Source: Silvimonas iriomotensis (GTDB taxonomy: Bacteria; Pseudomonadota; Gammaproteobacteria; Burkholderiales; Chitinibacteraceae). Taken from it: a stretch of 64,000 nt of DNA. The stretch is taken from NCBI RefSeq assembly GCF_014645535.1, contig NZ_BMLX01000001.1:1357169-1421168 (forward strand). Reading direction: 5' to 3'. Shown in pieces: positions 18,858 to 27,743 of the stretch (positions are counted from its first letter, which is position 1; every line of letters begins with the position of its first letter). The notes beneath the pieces were generated by a model. The model was not told the origin of the DNA and did not search any database. It was given only the letters and a program-made list of their open reading frames with translations. The position numbers and the translations under genes are program-made.

Positions 18858-19082
18858 CTCTTTTTCCCCGGTTTGAAATTATCCTGACTACATGTTTGTT
18901 GCGTTAAAAACGCTGATTGAATAATGGTTTATAGCGCTTGCCCGATGGTGTTTGCCAGTTGGGCACAACATCTGGTGCGCCATCCCATTTTTTTGCTTTC
19001 GGTTTCTCCGATGCGTACGTCAGTGCAAGATCAACAACATGTCCAGCGCATGCGTTGTGCGCCAGATCAAAAACCGGTGTGA

Positions 19083-19652
19083 TTAACCACCCACCCCGGA
19101 CAGAGCCAGTGCGCCCATCAGGGCAAAAATCGCCGCAGCGACAAAACGGACATATCGCAATACGTGCATGCGCTCGCTGATCCAGTTGCCCACAAACACC
19201 GCAGGCACATCGGCCAGCAACATGCCCAGCGTGGTGCCGGCAATCACTTGCCACAAGGGCTGGTATTTAACCGCGAGCGCAATCGTTGCAATTTGCGTTT
19301 TGTCGCCCATTTCGGCAAGAAAAAACGTCAACGCTGTAGCAATAAACGCGCCATGCGCCTTGACCGGGCTCTCACCCTCTTCGTACTGGTCAGGAATCAG
19401 TGCCCAGGCGGCAATGGCCAGAAAGCCAAAACCGACCACCCAGCGCAGGACTTCGTGCGAGATAAAACCGGCCAGCAGCACGCCGATCCAGCCTGCTGCG
19501 AAGTGGTTGAAAATGGTGGCCGCAAAAATGCCCGCGACGATAGGCAGCGGTTTGCGAAAGCGCGCGGCAAGAACCAGCGCCAGGAGTTGGGTTTTGTCGC
19601 CCATCTCAGCGATGGCAACCACGCCGGTGGAGACGAGAAATGCGTCGATCAT
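19083..19652 (-). CDS. GDT1/TMEM165 (UPF0016) family cation transporter, probable Mn2+ exporter
   Basis: The 189-residue inner-membrane protein has six to seven helices built as two inverted halves, each with the family motif: VAIAEMGDKTQLLAL (about residues 12-26) and FFLAEMGDKTQIATI (about 108-122). The acidic and polar residues of E-x-G-D-(K/R)-T form the cation path. Family members in Vibrio, cyanobacteria and eukaryotes export Mn2+ or Ca2+. The 5-prime region holds a possible Mn-riboswitch-like leader. It is a single-gene unit, 225 bases from the NCS2 permease; nothing else is visible in that gap. Confidence 0.9.
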   Translation of the reverse strand: MIDAFLVSTGVVAIAEMGDKTQLLALVLAARFRKPLPIVAGIFAATIFNHFAAGWIGVLLAGFISHEVLRWVVGFGFLAIAAWALIPDQYEEGESPVKAHGAFIATALTFFLAEMGDKTQIATIALAVKYQPLWQVIAGTTLGMLLADVPAVFVGNWISERMHVLRYVRFVAAAIFALMGALALSGVGG

Positions 19653-19743
19653 CTGCTTGTGTGTTCAGAAAAATGCACCAGGGAAGGGCATTTCTGATTT
19701 ACCGGCCGCAACAGCAACAAAGCCGCTGGCAAAACAGGCTGAC

Positions 19744-19850
19744 GGCCATCTCGGCACAATCAATCCATTTTGCGAGCGACTTCCGGGTGCTGCCACGATC
19801 AACGGAAAATGCTTTCCTGAAGACCAAAAGGTGCGCAGTTTACTCCGGCC
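19744..19850 (-). ncRNA. Candidate yybP-ykoY-like (Mn2+) riboswitch leader
   Basis: On the minus strand the layout is GGCC, then GGAGTA, then GCGCA as the start of a second helix, about 70 bases of further structure, then TGTGC, CGAGAT, GGCC. The outer helix pairs GGCC/GGCC and the second pairs GCGCA/TGTGC. The unpaired GGAGTA and (G)CGAGA(T) flanks recall the (G)GGAGUA and GCGAGACC elements of the yybP-ykoY family. The downstream gene is a manganese-exporter family often under this riboswitch. The inner loops do not match well by eye, so this is tentative. Confidence 0.35.
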
Positions 19851-19939
19851 AAGCTTTCAGTTCAACCTTACAACCGGACGCCGGGACTTAGGGATTGCCG
19901 CAGTCGTCCGCCCGGGCAACCCGTGCATGCGGCACCAAA

Positions 19940-19970
19940 AACAAAGCGGCACATGGCGCGCCGCTTTGTT
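19940..19970 (-). terminator. Rho-independent terminator of the LMW phosphatase gene
   Basis: Perfect 11-base stem AACAAAGCGGC / GCCGCTTTGTT with T-rich ends on both strands, about 60 bases beyond the stop. Confidence 0.85.
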
Positions 19971-20027
19971 TTCAAGCCCATCAGCCCTGCCCGCCCGGAC
20001 TTTGCCGGGGCCGGTGCGGCGTTACCG

Positions 20028-20528
20028 TCAATCCTGCGGTGCCGCCAGGACATCTTCAATATGTTTGACGAGACCGGTACAACCGGCCTCGACCAGATCA
20101 AGCACATGCTCAAAGCCATCCGGGCCGCCGTAATACGGATCAGGCACATCCTGGCCCGCCTGGCCGGTGGCAAAATCCAGAAACATCTTCAGCCGGTCGC
20201 GGTACTCCGCCGGGCACTGGCGCTCCAGCCGGGCCAGGTGGCCTTTATCCATGGCCAGGATCAGATCGAACTGGGAGAAATCCGGCTTGTGTACCTGGCG
20301 GGCGCGCAGAAACGACAAGTCATACCCACGTTTGCGCGCATGCTGTTGCGCGCGGCGGTCCGGCGCTTCGCTGACGTGGTAATCATCCGTCCCTGCTGAA
20401 TCGATATCCACGCGTTCTTGCAGGCCGGCCTTGCGCACCAGCTGACGCATGACGCCATCGGCGGTGGGGCTACGGCAGATGTTGCCGGTGCAAACGAAAA
20501 GAACGCGGAATTTTTTCTTGGTGTTCAT
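20028..20528 (-). CDS. Low-molecular-weight protein-tyrosine phosphatase
   Basis: The 166-residue cytosolic phosphatase has the P-loop VCTGNICRSP (CX5R, nucleophile Cys13, Arg19) close to the N-terminus and the general-acid motif VPDPYYGG near residue 125. The open frame runs 18 codons further up, but the ATG at 20528 gives the family start (FRVLFVCTGNICRS). Such enzymes act on exopolysaccharide tyrosine kinases or general phosphoproteins; no kinase or polysaccharide genes are adjacent, so the substrate is open. It is a single-gene unit. Confidence 0.92.
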   Translation of the reverse strand: MNTKKKFRVLFVCTGNICRSPTADGVMRQLVRKAGLQERVDIDSAGTDDYHVSEAPDRRAQQHARKRGYDLSFLRARQVHKPDFSQFDLILAMDKGHLARLERQCPAEYRDRLKMFLDFATGQAGQDVPDPYYGGPDGFEHVLDLVEAGCTGLVKHIEDVLAAPQD

Positions 20529-20673
20529 GCAATCAGGCGTTGTACAAGAATTGGACCAACGCGCCAGCCCGGGCCAGCGCACAGCGGAACCGTTATCTTA
20601 ACACCTGAAATGCAACATTCGTTTCAAACAGGGCCATACGGCAGCACCCTGATGCGGTTATCCCACACATGAC

Positions 20674-21579
20674 TCAAGTCAAAGGGGGCGCTTTGGCCAC
20701 CGGGGACTCGGGCTCTTGCCAGCTGACGAGGAAAATCGCCGCCAGCACACACACCAGCGCCACGGCATGCGCCAGCATGGGTTGTTCATGCAGGAACACG
20801 ATGGCATACGTCACCGCGGCCACCGGCAGCGCGGCAGTAAACACCCCGGCTTTTTGCGCCGGAACGTGGCGGATGCCCTTCATCCACAACCAGAACGACA
20901 ACACGCTGGCGGCCAGCCCGTACCAGAACACCAGCAACCATGTGCCGGTATCCACGCTGGCCAGATCAAAGTGCAGCAACGCGGGCAGGCCCAGCGGCAA
21001 CATCAGCATCAGGCCGATCAAGTGCGTGTAGGCGCAGATATCAATGGCCGGCAAAGACTGGGTCAGCCGGCGCGAGAGAATCACGTAGATCGACTCACAC
21101 ACCACCGCCCCCGCCACCATCAGGTTGCCGGTCAGCGAGCCACTGCCGCCCGTGCGCGACCGGGTGACGTTGATGATGACCATGCCCAGCACCGCCAGCC
21201 CCACGGCAATGATGGCGCGGCGCCCCAGATGTTCGCGCAAGAACAACCAGGACAAGATCAGGACCACCGCCGGAATGGTACTGGTGATCACGCCCGCGGC
21301 CAGCGCCGTGGTGCGCTGCACGCCATTGAGCATCAGCAGGGTAAACAGGAAAGTGCCAAACAGCGCCTGCAAAAACAGCCCGACCCATTGTTTGCCGGTG
21401 ACCTGGCGCATGCGGCTGAGGCGATAACGCGGCAGCAAAATGCCCACGCCGACCACAAAGCGCAGCAAGGCAAACAGCGTGACCGGCACGATCATGACAA
21501 TGGATTTGCCAATCCCGACATTGCTGCCGACCAGCGCCATGGAGACGATCAGGAACAAGGTATAACGGTTGAACTTCAT
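20674..21579 (-). CDS. EamA/DMT-superfamily transporter
   Basis: The 301-residue membrane protein has ten hydrophobic helices arranged as two EamA repeats (about residues 5-140 and 150-285). Motifs such as TTALAAGVITSTIPAVVLILSWLFLREHLG and FLHEQPMLAHAVALVCVLAAIFLV are typical of the loop and last helices of each repeat. Family members export amino acids or metabolites, and the substrate cannot be predicted. It lies between the phosphatase gene and livF, all leftwards, with an 82-base gap to livF that contains a hairpin. Confidence 0.85.
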   Translation of the reverse strand: MKFNRYTLFLIVSMALVGSNVGIGKSIVMIVPVTLFALLRFVVGVGILLPRYRLSRMRQVTGKQWVGLFLQALFGTFLFTLLMLNGVQRTTALAAGVITSTIPAVVLILSWLFLREHLGRRAIIAVGLAVLGMVIINVTRSRTGGSGSLTGNLMVAGAVVCESIYVILSRRLTQSLPAIDICAYTHLIGLMLMLPLGLPALLHFDLASVDTGTWLLVFWYGLAASVLSFWLWMKGIRHVPAQKAGVFTAALPVAAVTYAIVFLHEQPMLAHAVALVCVLAAIFLVSWQEPESPVAKAPPLT

Positions 21580-21616
21580 GAAGGCAGCGTCGGCTTTATG
21601 CGGGAGTTGGTTGTAA

Positions 21617-21650
21617 GCCGGTGACGCGGCGTTACGGCCACGTCACCGGC
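21617..21650 (-). terminator. Hairpin between the DMT gene and livF, possible terminator
   Basis: GCCGGTGACG and CGTCACCGGC form a ten-base stem. There is no T run after it in either direction, so it may instead be a dispersed repeat or an RNA-stability element. Because the genes run leftwards, it lies between the DMT gene start and livF stop. Confidence 0.4.
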
Positions 21651-21661
21651 TGGCTGGCCGC

Positions 21662-22387
21662 TTATTCGGCGTGGGCGCCGCTTTCCAGATAGGCTGCGCG
21701 CACCTGCGGGTTTTCCAGCAGTTCCTTGCCGCTGCCCGCCAGCACAATCGCGCCATGCTGCAGCACGTAGCCCCGATGCGCAACCCGCAAGGCGTGGTGG
21801 GCGTTTTGCTCGACCAGCAAAATGGTCATGCCCCAGGCCTCGTTCAGTTCCTTGATGATGCGGAACACCTGACGGATATAGATCGGCGCCAGGCCCAGCG
21901 AAGGTTCATCCAGCAGCAACAATTGCGGGCGACTCATCAAGGCACGGGCAATGGCCAGCATTTGCTGTTCACCGCCTGATAACGTACCAGCGCGCTGGTT
22001 CAGCCGTTGTTCCAGAATCGGGAACATCTGATACATGCGCTTGAGGTCTTCCTCATAATGCGCGCCATCCGCAAACGTGCTGCCCATCTGCAGGTTTTCC
22101 AGCACGGTCATGCGCTGGAAAATGCGCCGCCCTTCCGGCACCAGCGCAATGCCTTTGCGGGCAATCTGGTGCGTGGCGGTTTTCAGCAAGTCCAGATCCT
22201 GGAACTGGATACTGCCCTCAGATGCACGCGGCTGGCCAAAGAGCGTCATCATCAGCGTGGATTTACCCGCGCCGTTGGCACCGATCAGCGTGACGATCTC
22301 GCCCTTCTCTACCGTCAGATCAACCCCGCGCAAGGCGTGAATGGCGCCGTAATGCGCATGCACGCCGCTCATTTTCAACATGCTCAT
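21662..22387 (-). CDS. livF: Branched-chain amino acid ABC transporter ATP-binding protein LivF
   Basis: The 241-residue ATPase has Walker A GANGAGKST, signature LSGGEQQMLAIARAL and Walker B LLLLDEPSLGLAP. The tail (VEQNAHHALRVAHRGYVLQHG) is typical of LivF, the partner of LivG. It is the last gene of livKHMGF and overlaps livG by four bases. Confidence 0.93.
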   Translation of the reverse strand: MSMLKMSGVHAHYGAIHALRGVDLTVEKGEIVTLIGANGAGKSTLMMTLFGQPRASEGSIQFQDLDLLKTATHQIARKGIALVPEGRRIFQRMTVLENLQMGSTFADGAHYEEDLKRMYQMFPILEQRLNQRAGTLSGGEQQMLAIARALMSRPQLLLLDEPSLGLAPIYIRQVFRIIKELNEAWGMTILLVEQNAHHALRVAHRGYVLQHGAIVLAGSGKELLENPQVRAAYLESGAHAE

Positions 22388-23211
22388 GCGCTGGCCTCTT
22401 CGGTTTCTTCTTCGCCCAGATAGGCCTTGATCACGTTCGGGTCATGCTGGATTTGCATCGGCGTGCCTTCGGCAATCTTGTGACCAAAGTTGAGTACGCA
22501 GATCTGGTCTGACACGCGCATCACCACGCTCATGTCGTGCTCGATCAGCAAAATGCCCTTGTCGTGCTCCCGCGAGAGATACAACAGCAGCTCGTTGAGT
22601 TCTGCCGATTCACGCGGGTTCAGGCCGGCGGCCGGTTCATCCAGACACAGCAGCAGCGGGTCAACGCACAAGGCACGGGCGATTTCGATACGGCGTTGCG
22701 TGCCATAAGACAGATTGCCGGCCGCCACATTGGCACGATCCAGCAAACCCAGCCGCTCCAGCCAGGTCGTGGCCTTGGCCAGGGCTTCTGCTTTGGCGTC
22801 GCGATAGCCCGCCAGCCCGAACAACCCGGCCAGCGAGAAACGCGACGCGTGTTGCAGCGTGTTGTACTGCGCCACCATCAGGTTTTCCAGCACCGTCATG
22901 CTGGGAAACAGCCGGATATTCTGGAACGTGCGCACCACCCCGGCATGCCGCGCAACGCGATGCGTGGCCAGCTGGTTAAGGATCAGTTTGCCGTGCTGCG
23001 GATGATGCATGACCACATCGCCCACGGTGGGTTTGTAGAACCCGGTCAGGCAATTGAAGAAAGTGGTCTTGCCGGCGCCATTGGGGCCAATGATGGAGGT
23101 CACCTTGCCCGCCGGCACCGCCAGCGAAAGGTCATCCAGCGCGGTCAGCCCGCCAAAGCGCATGGTCAGGTGATTGACTTCCAGCAAGGTATTTTGCGGC
23201 GTGTCGGTCAT
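22384..23211 (-). CDS. livG: Branched-chain amino acid ABC transporter ATP-binding protein LivG
   Basis: The 275-residue ATPase has Walker A GPNGAGKTT, a signature region LSYGTQRRIEIARAL, Walker B LLCLDEPAAGLNP, and LLIEHDMSVVMRVSDQICVLNFG as in LivG. It overlaps livM and livF by four bases each, so all four are translationally coupled. It energises import of Leu/Ile/Val or related compounds through LivHM. Confidence 0.93.
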   Translation of the reverse strand: MTDTPQNTLLEVNHLTMRFGGLTALDDLSLAVPAGKVTSIIGPNGAGKTTFFNCLTGFYKPTVGDVVMHHPQHGKLILNQLATHRVARHAGVVRTFQNIRLFPSMTVLENLMVAQYNTLQHASRFSLAGLFGLAGYRDAKAEALAKATTWLERLGLLDRANVAAGNLSYGTQRRIEIARALCVDPLLLCLDEPAAGLNPRESAELNELLLYLSREHDKGILLIEHDMSVVMRVSDQICVLNFGHKIAEGTPMQIQHDPNVIKAYLGEEETEEASA

Positions 23212-24500
23212 GGCGTCGCTCCTTGCGCTGCGGGGGTGTCGATCTGGATGGTGGGTTCACGCCGCGCCACAAGGCCACCCGGGCGCCACACCATGATCAG
23301 CACCATGGCCGCGCCGAACAGCAGCATGCGGTAGTCAGAGAAATCGCGCCCCAGTTCCGGCAGCACCACCAGCAAGAGCGCGGCAAACACCACGCCCAGC
23401 TGACTGCCCCGCCCGCCCAGCACCACAATCGCCAGGATGGTGGCAGACTCTGAAAACACAAAGCTTTCCGGCGAGATAAACCCCTGGCGCGCGGCAAAGA
23501 ACACGCCGGCAAAACCGCCCAGCATGGCGCCAATGGCATAGGCAGACAATTTGACGCCGGTGACATTGATGCCCAGCGCCTTGCAGGCCAGTTCATCTTC
23601 ACGCACGGCTTCCCACGCCATGCCCACTGGCAGCCGGCGCAGGCGCGAGACAAACACGTTGGTCAGCAGCGCCAATACCAGAATCAGGTAGTACAGAAAC
23701 GTGACGCGGTGATCGGCCGAGTATTCCAGATGGAAAAACGCGGCAAAGGTCGGTGTATCGCCCGGCGGTTTGAATTCCAGCCCGAAAAAGCTCGGGCGCG
23801 GGATCGAGTTGATGCCGTTGGGGCCGCCCGAGAAATCGGTCCAGTTCACAAGGATAATGCGAATGATCTCGCCAAAGCCCAGCGTGACAATGGCCAGGTA
23901 ATCACCACGCAAACGCAGCGTCGGCCAGCCCAGCAAGACGCCGAACAAGGCCGCCATGCCGCCGGCCACCGGCAGGGTTTCCCAGAAACCCCAGCCAAAC
24001 AGCGTGGACAGCAAGCCATAGCTGTAGGCGCCCACGGCGTAGAACGCCACGTAGCCCAGATCCAGCAAACCGGCCAGCCCCACCACCACGTTCAGGCCCC
24101 AGCCCAGCATCACGTAAATGAGTACGGTGGTGGCGGTATCGATCACGTAGCGGTTACCGGAAAACGCCATCGGCAGGACAATGGCAAACGCCAGCGCCAC
24201 CCGTCCCAGCCATTTAAGCCAGGGCCGTTGCTGCACTACAGCCGTTTTGGCGGCCACGCGTTGCCGTTGCAGTTTGCGCAACTGGAAATGCGAGACCAGC
24301 CATTGCAAGATCAAGCGGCCAAAAAACACCACGCCCACAAACTGGGCCAGCAAGGGCCAGCGTGTCAGCACCTGCAAGCCGCCACCCTGATCCGCCGTGG
24401 TCAGGCCCAGCATGGGAATCCCCAGCAGCAAGGCGACAATGCCGATGCGCACTGCATCTTTGAGACGATCTGCCAGCGGCAGAGAATGTGCCGCGCTCAT
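23208..24500 (-). CDS. livM: Branched-chain amino acid ABC transporter permease LivM
   Basis: The 430-residue inner-membrane permease has an extended N-terminal part (about residues 1-125 with extra helices, as in E. coli LivM) and the conserved core (GLAGLLDLGYVAFYAVGAYSYG, LRLRGDYLAIVTLGFGEIIRIIL, AGVFFAARQGFISPESF). It starts on the base that ends livH (ATGA-type overlap) and overlaps livG. It forms the channel with LivH. Confidence 0.93.
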   Translation of the reverse strand: MSAAHSLPLADRLKDAVRIGIVALLLGIPMLGLTTADQGGGLQVLTRWPLLAQFVGVVFFGRLILQWLVSHFQLRKLQRQRVAAKTAVVQQRPWLKWLGRVALAFAIVLPMAFSGNRYVIDTATTVLIYVMLGWGLNVVVGLAGLLDLGYVAFYAVGAYSYGLLSTLFGWGFWETLPVAGGMAALFGVLLGWPTLRLRGDYLAIVTLGFGEIIRIILVNWTDFSGGPNGINSIPRPSFFGLEFKPPGDTPTFAAFFHLEYSADHRVTFLYYLILVLALLTNVFVSRLRRLPVGMAWEAVREDELACKALGINVTGVKLSAYAIGAMLGGFAGVFFAARQGFISPESFVFSESATILAIVVLGGRGSQLGVVFAALLLVVLPELGRDFSDYRMLLFGAAMVLIMVWRPGGLVARREPTIQIDTPAAQGATP

Positions 24501-25414
24501 CAGACTTTCTCCACTTCAGGACGCCCCAGCAAACCACTCGGGCGGAACATGAGAACCAGGATCAGGATGGCAAACGTGGCGACATCCTTGTATTCCGGCG
24601 AGAGATACGCGCTCCAGTAAGACTCGATCAGCCCGATCAGCACACCGCCCAGCATGGCACCCGGCAACGAGCCGACGCCCCCGAGCACGGCAGCAGTAAA
24701 CGCCTTGATGCCGGCCACAAAACCAATCGAGAAATCCACCACGCCGTAGTACACCGTAACCATGACGCCGGCGACCGCGGCCAGCGCCGCCCCCAGCATG
24801 AAGGTGTAAGAGATGGTCTTGTCGACATCAATACCCAGCAAGGACGCCATGGTGCGGTCTTGCTCGCACGCGCGCTGCTGGCGGCCAAATGAGGTGCGGG
24901 TAATCAGCCCGGTAAACGCCACCATCAGCACCACCGTCACCACGCAGATCATGATTTGCGTGTACGCCAGGTGTACCGAAAAGCCGTTGTGGGTGAAGAG
25001 TTCCAGCCCGCCTGGAATCAGCGTCGGCACCGGCTTGACGCGGGCGCCCTGGCTGACTTGCACCATGTTCTGCAAAAAGATGGACATCCCGATGGCGGAA
25101 ATCAGCGGCGCCAGGCGCGAGGCGTTGCGCAGCGGCCGGTACGCGGTACGCTCCACCGCCCAGCCGTAAACCGAGGTAAAGCCAATGGCAATGATAAGCA
25201 CCAGTGCCAGCACCAGCGGCACGGAACTGATCCCGAATGCGCTCATCAGCGTCAGCGCAGTGACGGAAATGATGGCGCTGACCATATAGATATCGCCGTG
25301 GGCGAAATTGATCATGCCGATGATGCCGTACACCATCGTATAACCCAGTGCGATCAACCCGTAGACCGCACCTAGCGTGAGGCCGTTGATCAACTGTTGA
25401 ATGAATTGCCCCAT
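24500..25414 (-). CDS. livH: Branched-chain amino acid ABC transporter permease LivH
   Basis: The 304-residue permease has about eight helices. IQQLINGLTLGAVYGLIALG at the start and GMINFAHGDIYMVSAI and AFTAAVLGGVGSLPGAMLGG inside are LivH hallmarks. I chose the ATG at 25414 over the longer open frame because GGAG stands upstream and the protein then starts as in relatives. A gap of 172 bases separates it from livK, where RNA processing or a second promoter may adjust the high livK level; no clear terminator-like hairpin is seen there. Confidence 0.93.
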   Translation of the reverse strand: MGQFIQQLINGLTLGAVYGLIALGYTMVYGIIGMINFAHGDIYMVSAIISVTALTLMSAFGISSVPLVLALVLIIAIGFTSVYGWAVERTAYRPLRNASRLAPLISAIGMSIFLQNMVQVSQGARVKPVPTLIPGGLELFTHNGFSVHLAYTQIMICVVTVVLMVAFTGLITRTSFGRQQRACEQDRTMASLLGIDVDKTISYTFMLGAALAAVAGVMVTVYYGVVDFSIGFVAGIKAFTAAVLGGVGSLPGAMLGGVLIGLIESYWSAYLSPEYKDVATFAILILVLMFRPSGLLGRPEVEKV

Positions 25415-25586
25415 GGGAGCATTACTCCATAATGTGCGAGGAGCGAGGATGGGCGTGAGAAGGACAACCGGCATGCCAGCGCCCGCTCACGCACCACCCT
25501 TCACTTCAGCCTGACTCTCTGGTGAGGCAGCGGCCACGTCTTGCCCCTGGCAAGCCGCCCACCGCACCTCACCCCTTACGCCTCAC

Positions 25587-26696
25587 TCACTTGAAGTACT
25601 CATACTTGCCGCCCTTCCACTGATACACGCGGAAGGCCGGGACTTTCAGGTCGCCCTTGGCATCAAACGAGAGCGTACCGACCACGGTGTTGAACGAGCC
25701 ATTGGCAATGGCCTTGTCCAGATCGGCGTACTTCACGCTCTTGGCTTTTTCTGCGGCTTGCTGGAACAGTTGCATGGCGGCGTAGGCGTACAGCACGTAG
25801 CCATCCGGCTCCACCTTCTTGTCGCGGAAGCGCTTGACCACGTCGGCAGCGGCCGGTTCCAGGCGGGAATCCGGGGCGAAGGTGAACAGCACGTTGTTGG
25901 CGTTGTCGCCACCGGCCGCCGTCACGATTTCATTGTTGCTCATGGTATCGCCGCCCATGATGGTCAGCTTCAGGCCGGCTTGCTGGGCCTGGCGCAAGAT
26001 CAGCGCGACTTCGGTGTGGTAACCGCCGTAGGCCACCACTTCAACGCCGGCGGCCTTGAGCTTGGTGATCAGGCCGGAGTAATCCTTCTCGCCCGCGGTA
26101 ATGGATTCACGCAGCACCGGCTTCACGCCCTTGGCCTGCATGCCCTTGGCCATTTCATCAGCCAGACCCTTGCCGTAGGCGCTCTTGTCATCCACCACGG
26201 CAATTTTCTTGCTGCCGAAGTGTTCAGCCAGGAAACCGCCACCCACGCCGCCTTGCTGGTCGTCACGACCCATGATGCGGAAAATGTTCTTCAGGCCGCG
26301 CTCGGTCACCTTGGGATTGGTCGAGACCGTGGCCATGGGGATTTGCGCATCGTTGTAGATATCCGATGCCGGAATGGTAGAACTGGAACACCAGTGACCA
26401 TGCATGAACACAATATGTTTGTTCACCATGGCATTGGCAACGGAAACGGCTTGTTTTGGATCACAAGCATCATCACCGATTTCCAGTTTGATTTTCTGGC
26501 CCAATACGCCGCCTTTGGCATTGATATCGGCCACAGCCATTTCTGCACCAGCGCGGATTTGCGCACCGGCCGAGGCATATTCGCCCGTCATTGGGCCGGC
26601 AATACCGACCGAATAATCAGCCCATGCCGGAACAGCCAGCACACTCAGCAGGCCAATGCCGGCTGCCACAATGCTTTTCTTCATTGCCACTTTCAT
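25587..26696 (-). CDS. livK: Periplasmic branched-chain amino acid binding protein LivK/LivJ
   Basis: The 369-residue secreted receptor has the signal peptide MKVAMKKSIVAAGIGLLSVL cleaved after AVPAWA. The mature chain starts DYSVGIAGPMTGEYASAGAQ with the Leu-binding fold: GDDACDPKQAVSVANAMVNK and HGHWCSSSTIPASDIYND include the loop disulfide and ligand-binding residues of LIV-binding proteins. GAGGA precedes the chosen ATG; the open frame extends upstream without a signal. It is the first gene of the liv operon, behind an Lrp-type regulator. Confidence 0.93.
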   Translation of the reverse strand: MKVAMKKSIVAAGIGLLSVLAVPAWADYSVGIAGPMTGEYASAGAQIRAGAEMAVADINAKGGVLGQKIKLEIGDDACDPKQAVSVANAMVNKHIVFMHGHWCSSSTIPASDIYNDAQIPMATVSTNPKVTERGLKNIFRIMGRDDQQGGVGGGFLAEHFGSKKIAVVDDKSAYGKGLADEMAKGMQAKGVKPVLRESITAGEKDYSGLITKLKAAGVEVVAYGGYHTEVALILRQAQQAGLKLTIMGGDTMSNNEIVTAAGGDNANNVLFTFAPDSRLEPAAADVVKRFRDKKVEPDGYVLYAYAAMQLFQQAAEKAKSVKYADLDKAIANGSFNTVVGTLSFDAKGDLKVPAFRVYQWKGGKYEYFK

Positions 26697-27051
26697 GATT
26701 CCTCGTCTCCAATTAGAAAACCACACAGAAAGAGTCAGCGAAAAGACATGCGCAGAGCCGGCCGCAACCCTGACGAGTACGGACACGAGCATGGCTTTGT
26801 CGCCGGAAAACAGCAGGCGTGCGGATCTTTGTCCGCTGGCACGCGCCTGCTTGTGACCTTGCCGCTAAATACACAAGGCAAAGCATTACACTTTTGATTT
26901 CCGGTCCACTTTACTGATTTGTATCCAGTCCGGTACAAACCAGTATTTCAATGATTATTTTTGATTGTTCCGACTGTTTTTATTGAATCAGTTACATCCG
27001 ATATCAATTATCAAATAATGATTATCTGAAATTGCATATTGCCTGGCCAAT
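26697..27051. other. Upstream region of livK (355 bases)
   Basis: No gene. The part from about 26930 to 27040 is very AT-rich and contains the 9-base word AATGATTAT twice in direct orientation (26950-26958 and 27017-27025), plus several A/T tracts. AT-rich phased sites are what Lrp/AsnC proteins bind, and such a gene lies immediately upstream. Confidence 0.5.
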
Positions 27052-27540
27052 TCAATCGCCATTGCGATGCGCCAGATGCCCCAAAGAAACCGAGGTGGTT
27101 TCTTTGACTTCTTCCATCACCGTATAACTGTGAGTTACGCGAATACCAGGCACGCTGCTTAATACCTTGCCCAGAAACGAACGATAAGAACCCATATCCG
27201 GCACGCGGATTTTCAACAGGTAGTCAAACCCGCCGGCAATCATGAAGCATTCCAGAATTTCCGGAATATCCAGCACGGCCTTGCGGAACTCGTCAAACGC
27301 AGCTTCCGAGGTTTTCTCCATAGACACCTCGACAAACACCATCAAGCCCAGCCCCAGCTTCTCTGTCGACAACTGGGCGGCGTAGCCCTTGATCACGCCG
27401 GATTCTTCCAGCGAACGTACCCGCTCCAGACAGGGCGTGGTCGAGAGGCCGACCTGCCGGGCCAGCGCCACGTTGGTCATCCGCCCTTCCCGCTGCAGGT
27501 TTTCCAGAATCTCCAGGTCTATCTGATCCAGCTTGGCCAT
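27052..27540 (-). CDS. lrp: Lrp/AsnC-family transcriptional regulator
   Basis: The 162-residue protein starts MAKLDQIDLEILENLQREGR, the DNA-binding helix-turn-helix (about residues 5-62; MTNVALARQVGLSTTPCLERVRSLEESG). A RAM effector domain follows (about 70-150; GGFDYLLKIRVPDMGSY and the final beta strand SYTVMEEVKETT). It resembles global Lrp more than AsnC. GGGGAT precedes the ATG. It lies upstream of the liv operon in the same direction, so control of branched-chain amino acid uptake is the natural inference. Confidence 0.88.
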   Translation of the reverse strand: MAKLDQIDLEILENLQREGRMTNVALARQVGLSTTPCLERVRSLEESGVIKGYAAQLSTEKLGLGLMVFVEVSMEKTSEAAFDEFRKAVLDIPEILECFMIAGGFDYLLKIRVPDMGSYRSFLGKVLSSVPGIRVTHSYTVMEEVKETTSVSLGHLAHRNGD

Positions 27541-27743
27541 GCGATCCCCGTCGTACTTGTGCCTTAGACCGCGTGAAAAAAACCCACTATTCACGCCTCA
27601 ATGAGCAGGACGATAAACCAATCTTTTGACAAGGAACAATTTGTTATTTCTAAGTTGCAAAAATACAGCAGTAGATTGTGCTGTGTAGTTGGGGATTTCC
27701 AGCACAAGCGTCGCTAGATGACCGGTCGCTTGCCAGGCGGCGC

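Larger units (their letters stand above)
19653..20027. other. Intergenic region between the LMW phosphatase and the GDT1 gene (375 bases)
   Basis: No gene is supported. It contains the terminator of the phosphatase gene (19940-19970) and the candidate structured leader of the GDT1 gene (19744-19850). Confidence 0.55.

Noticed and set aside
18904-19254. 116-codon open frame between the NCS2 and GDT1 genes
   Set aside because: Mostly overlaps the GDT1 gene in another frame; the non-overlapping part has no features.
27598-27743. Short open frames between the lrp and DMT genes
   Set aside because: No conserved features; the 200-base gap looks like promoter and 3-prime sequence only.
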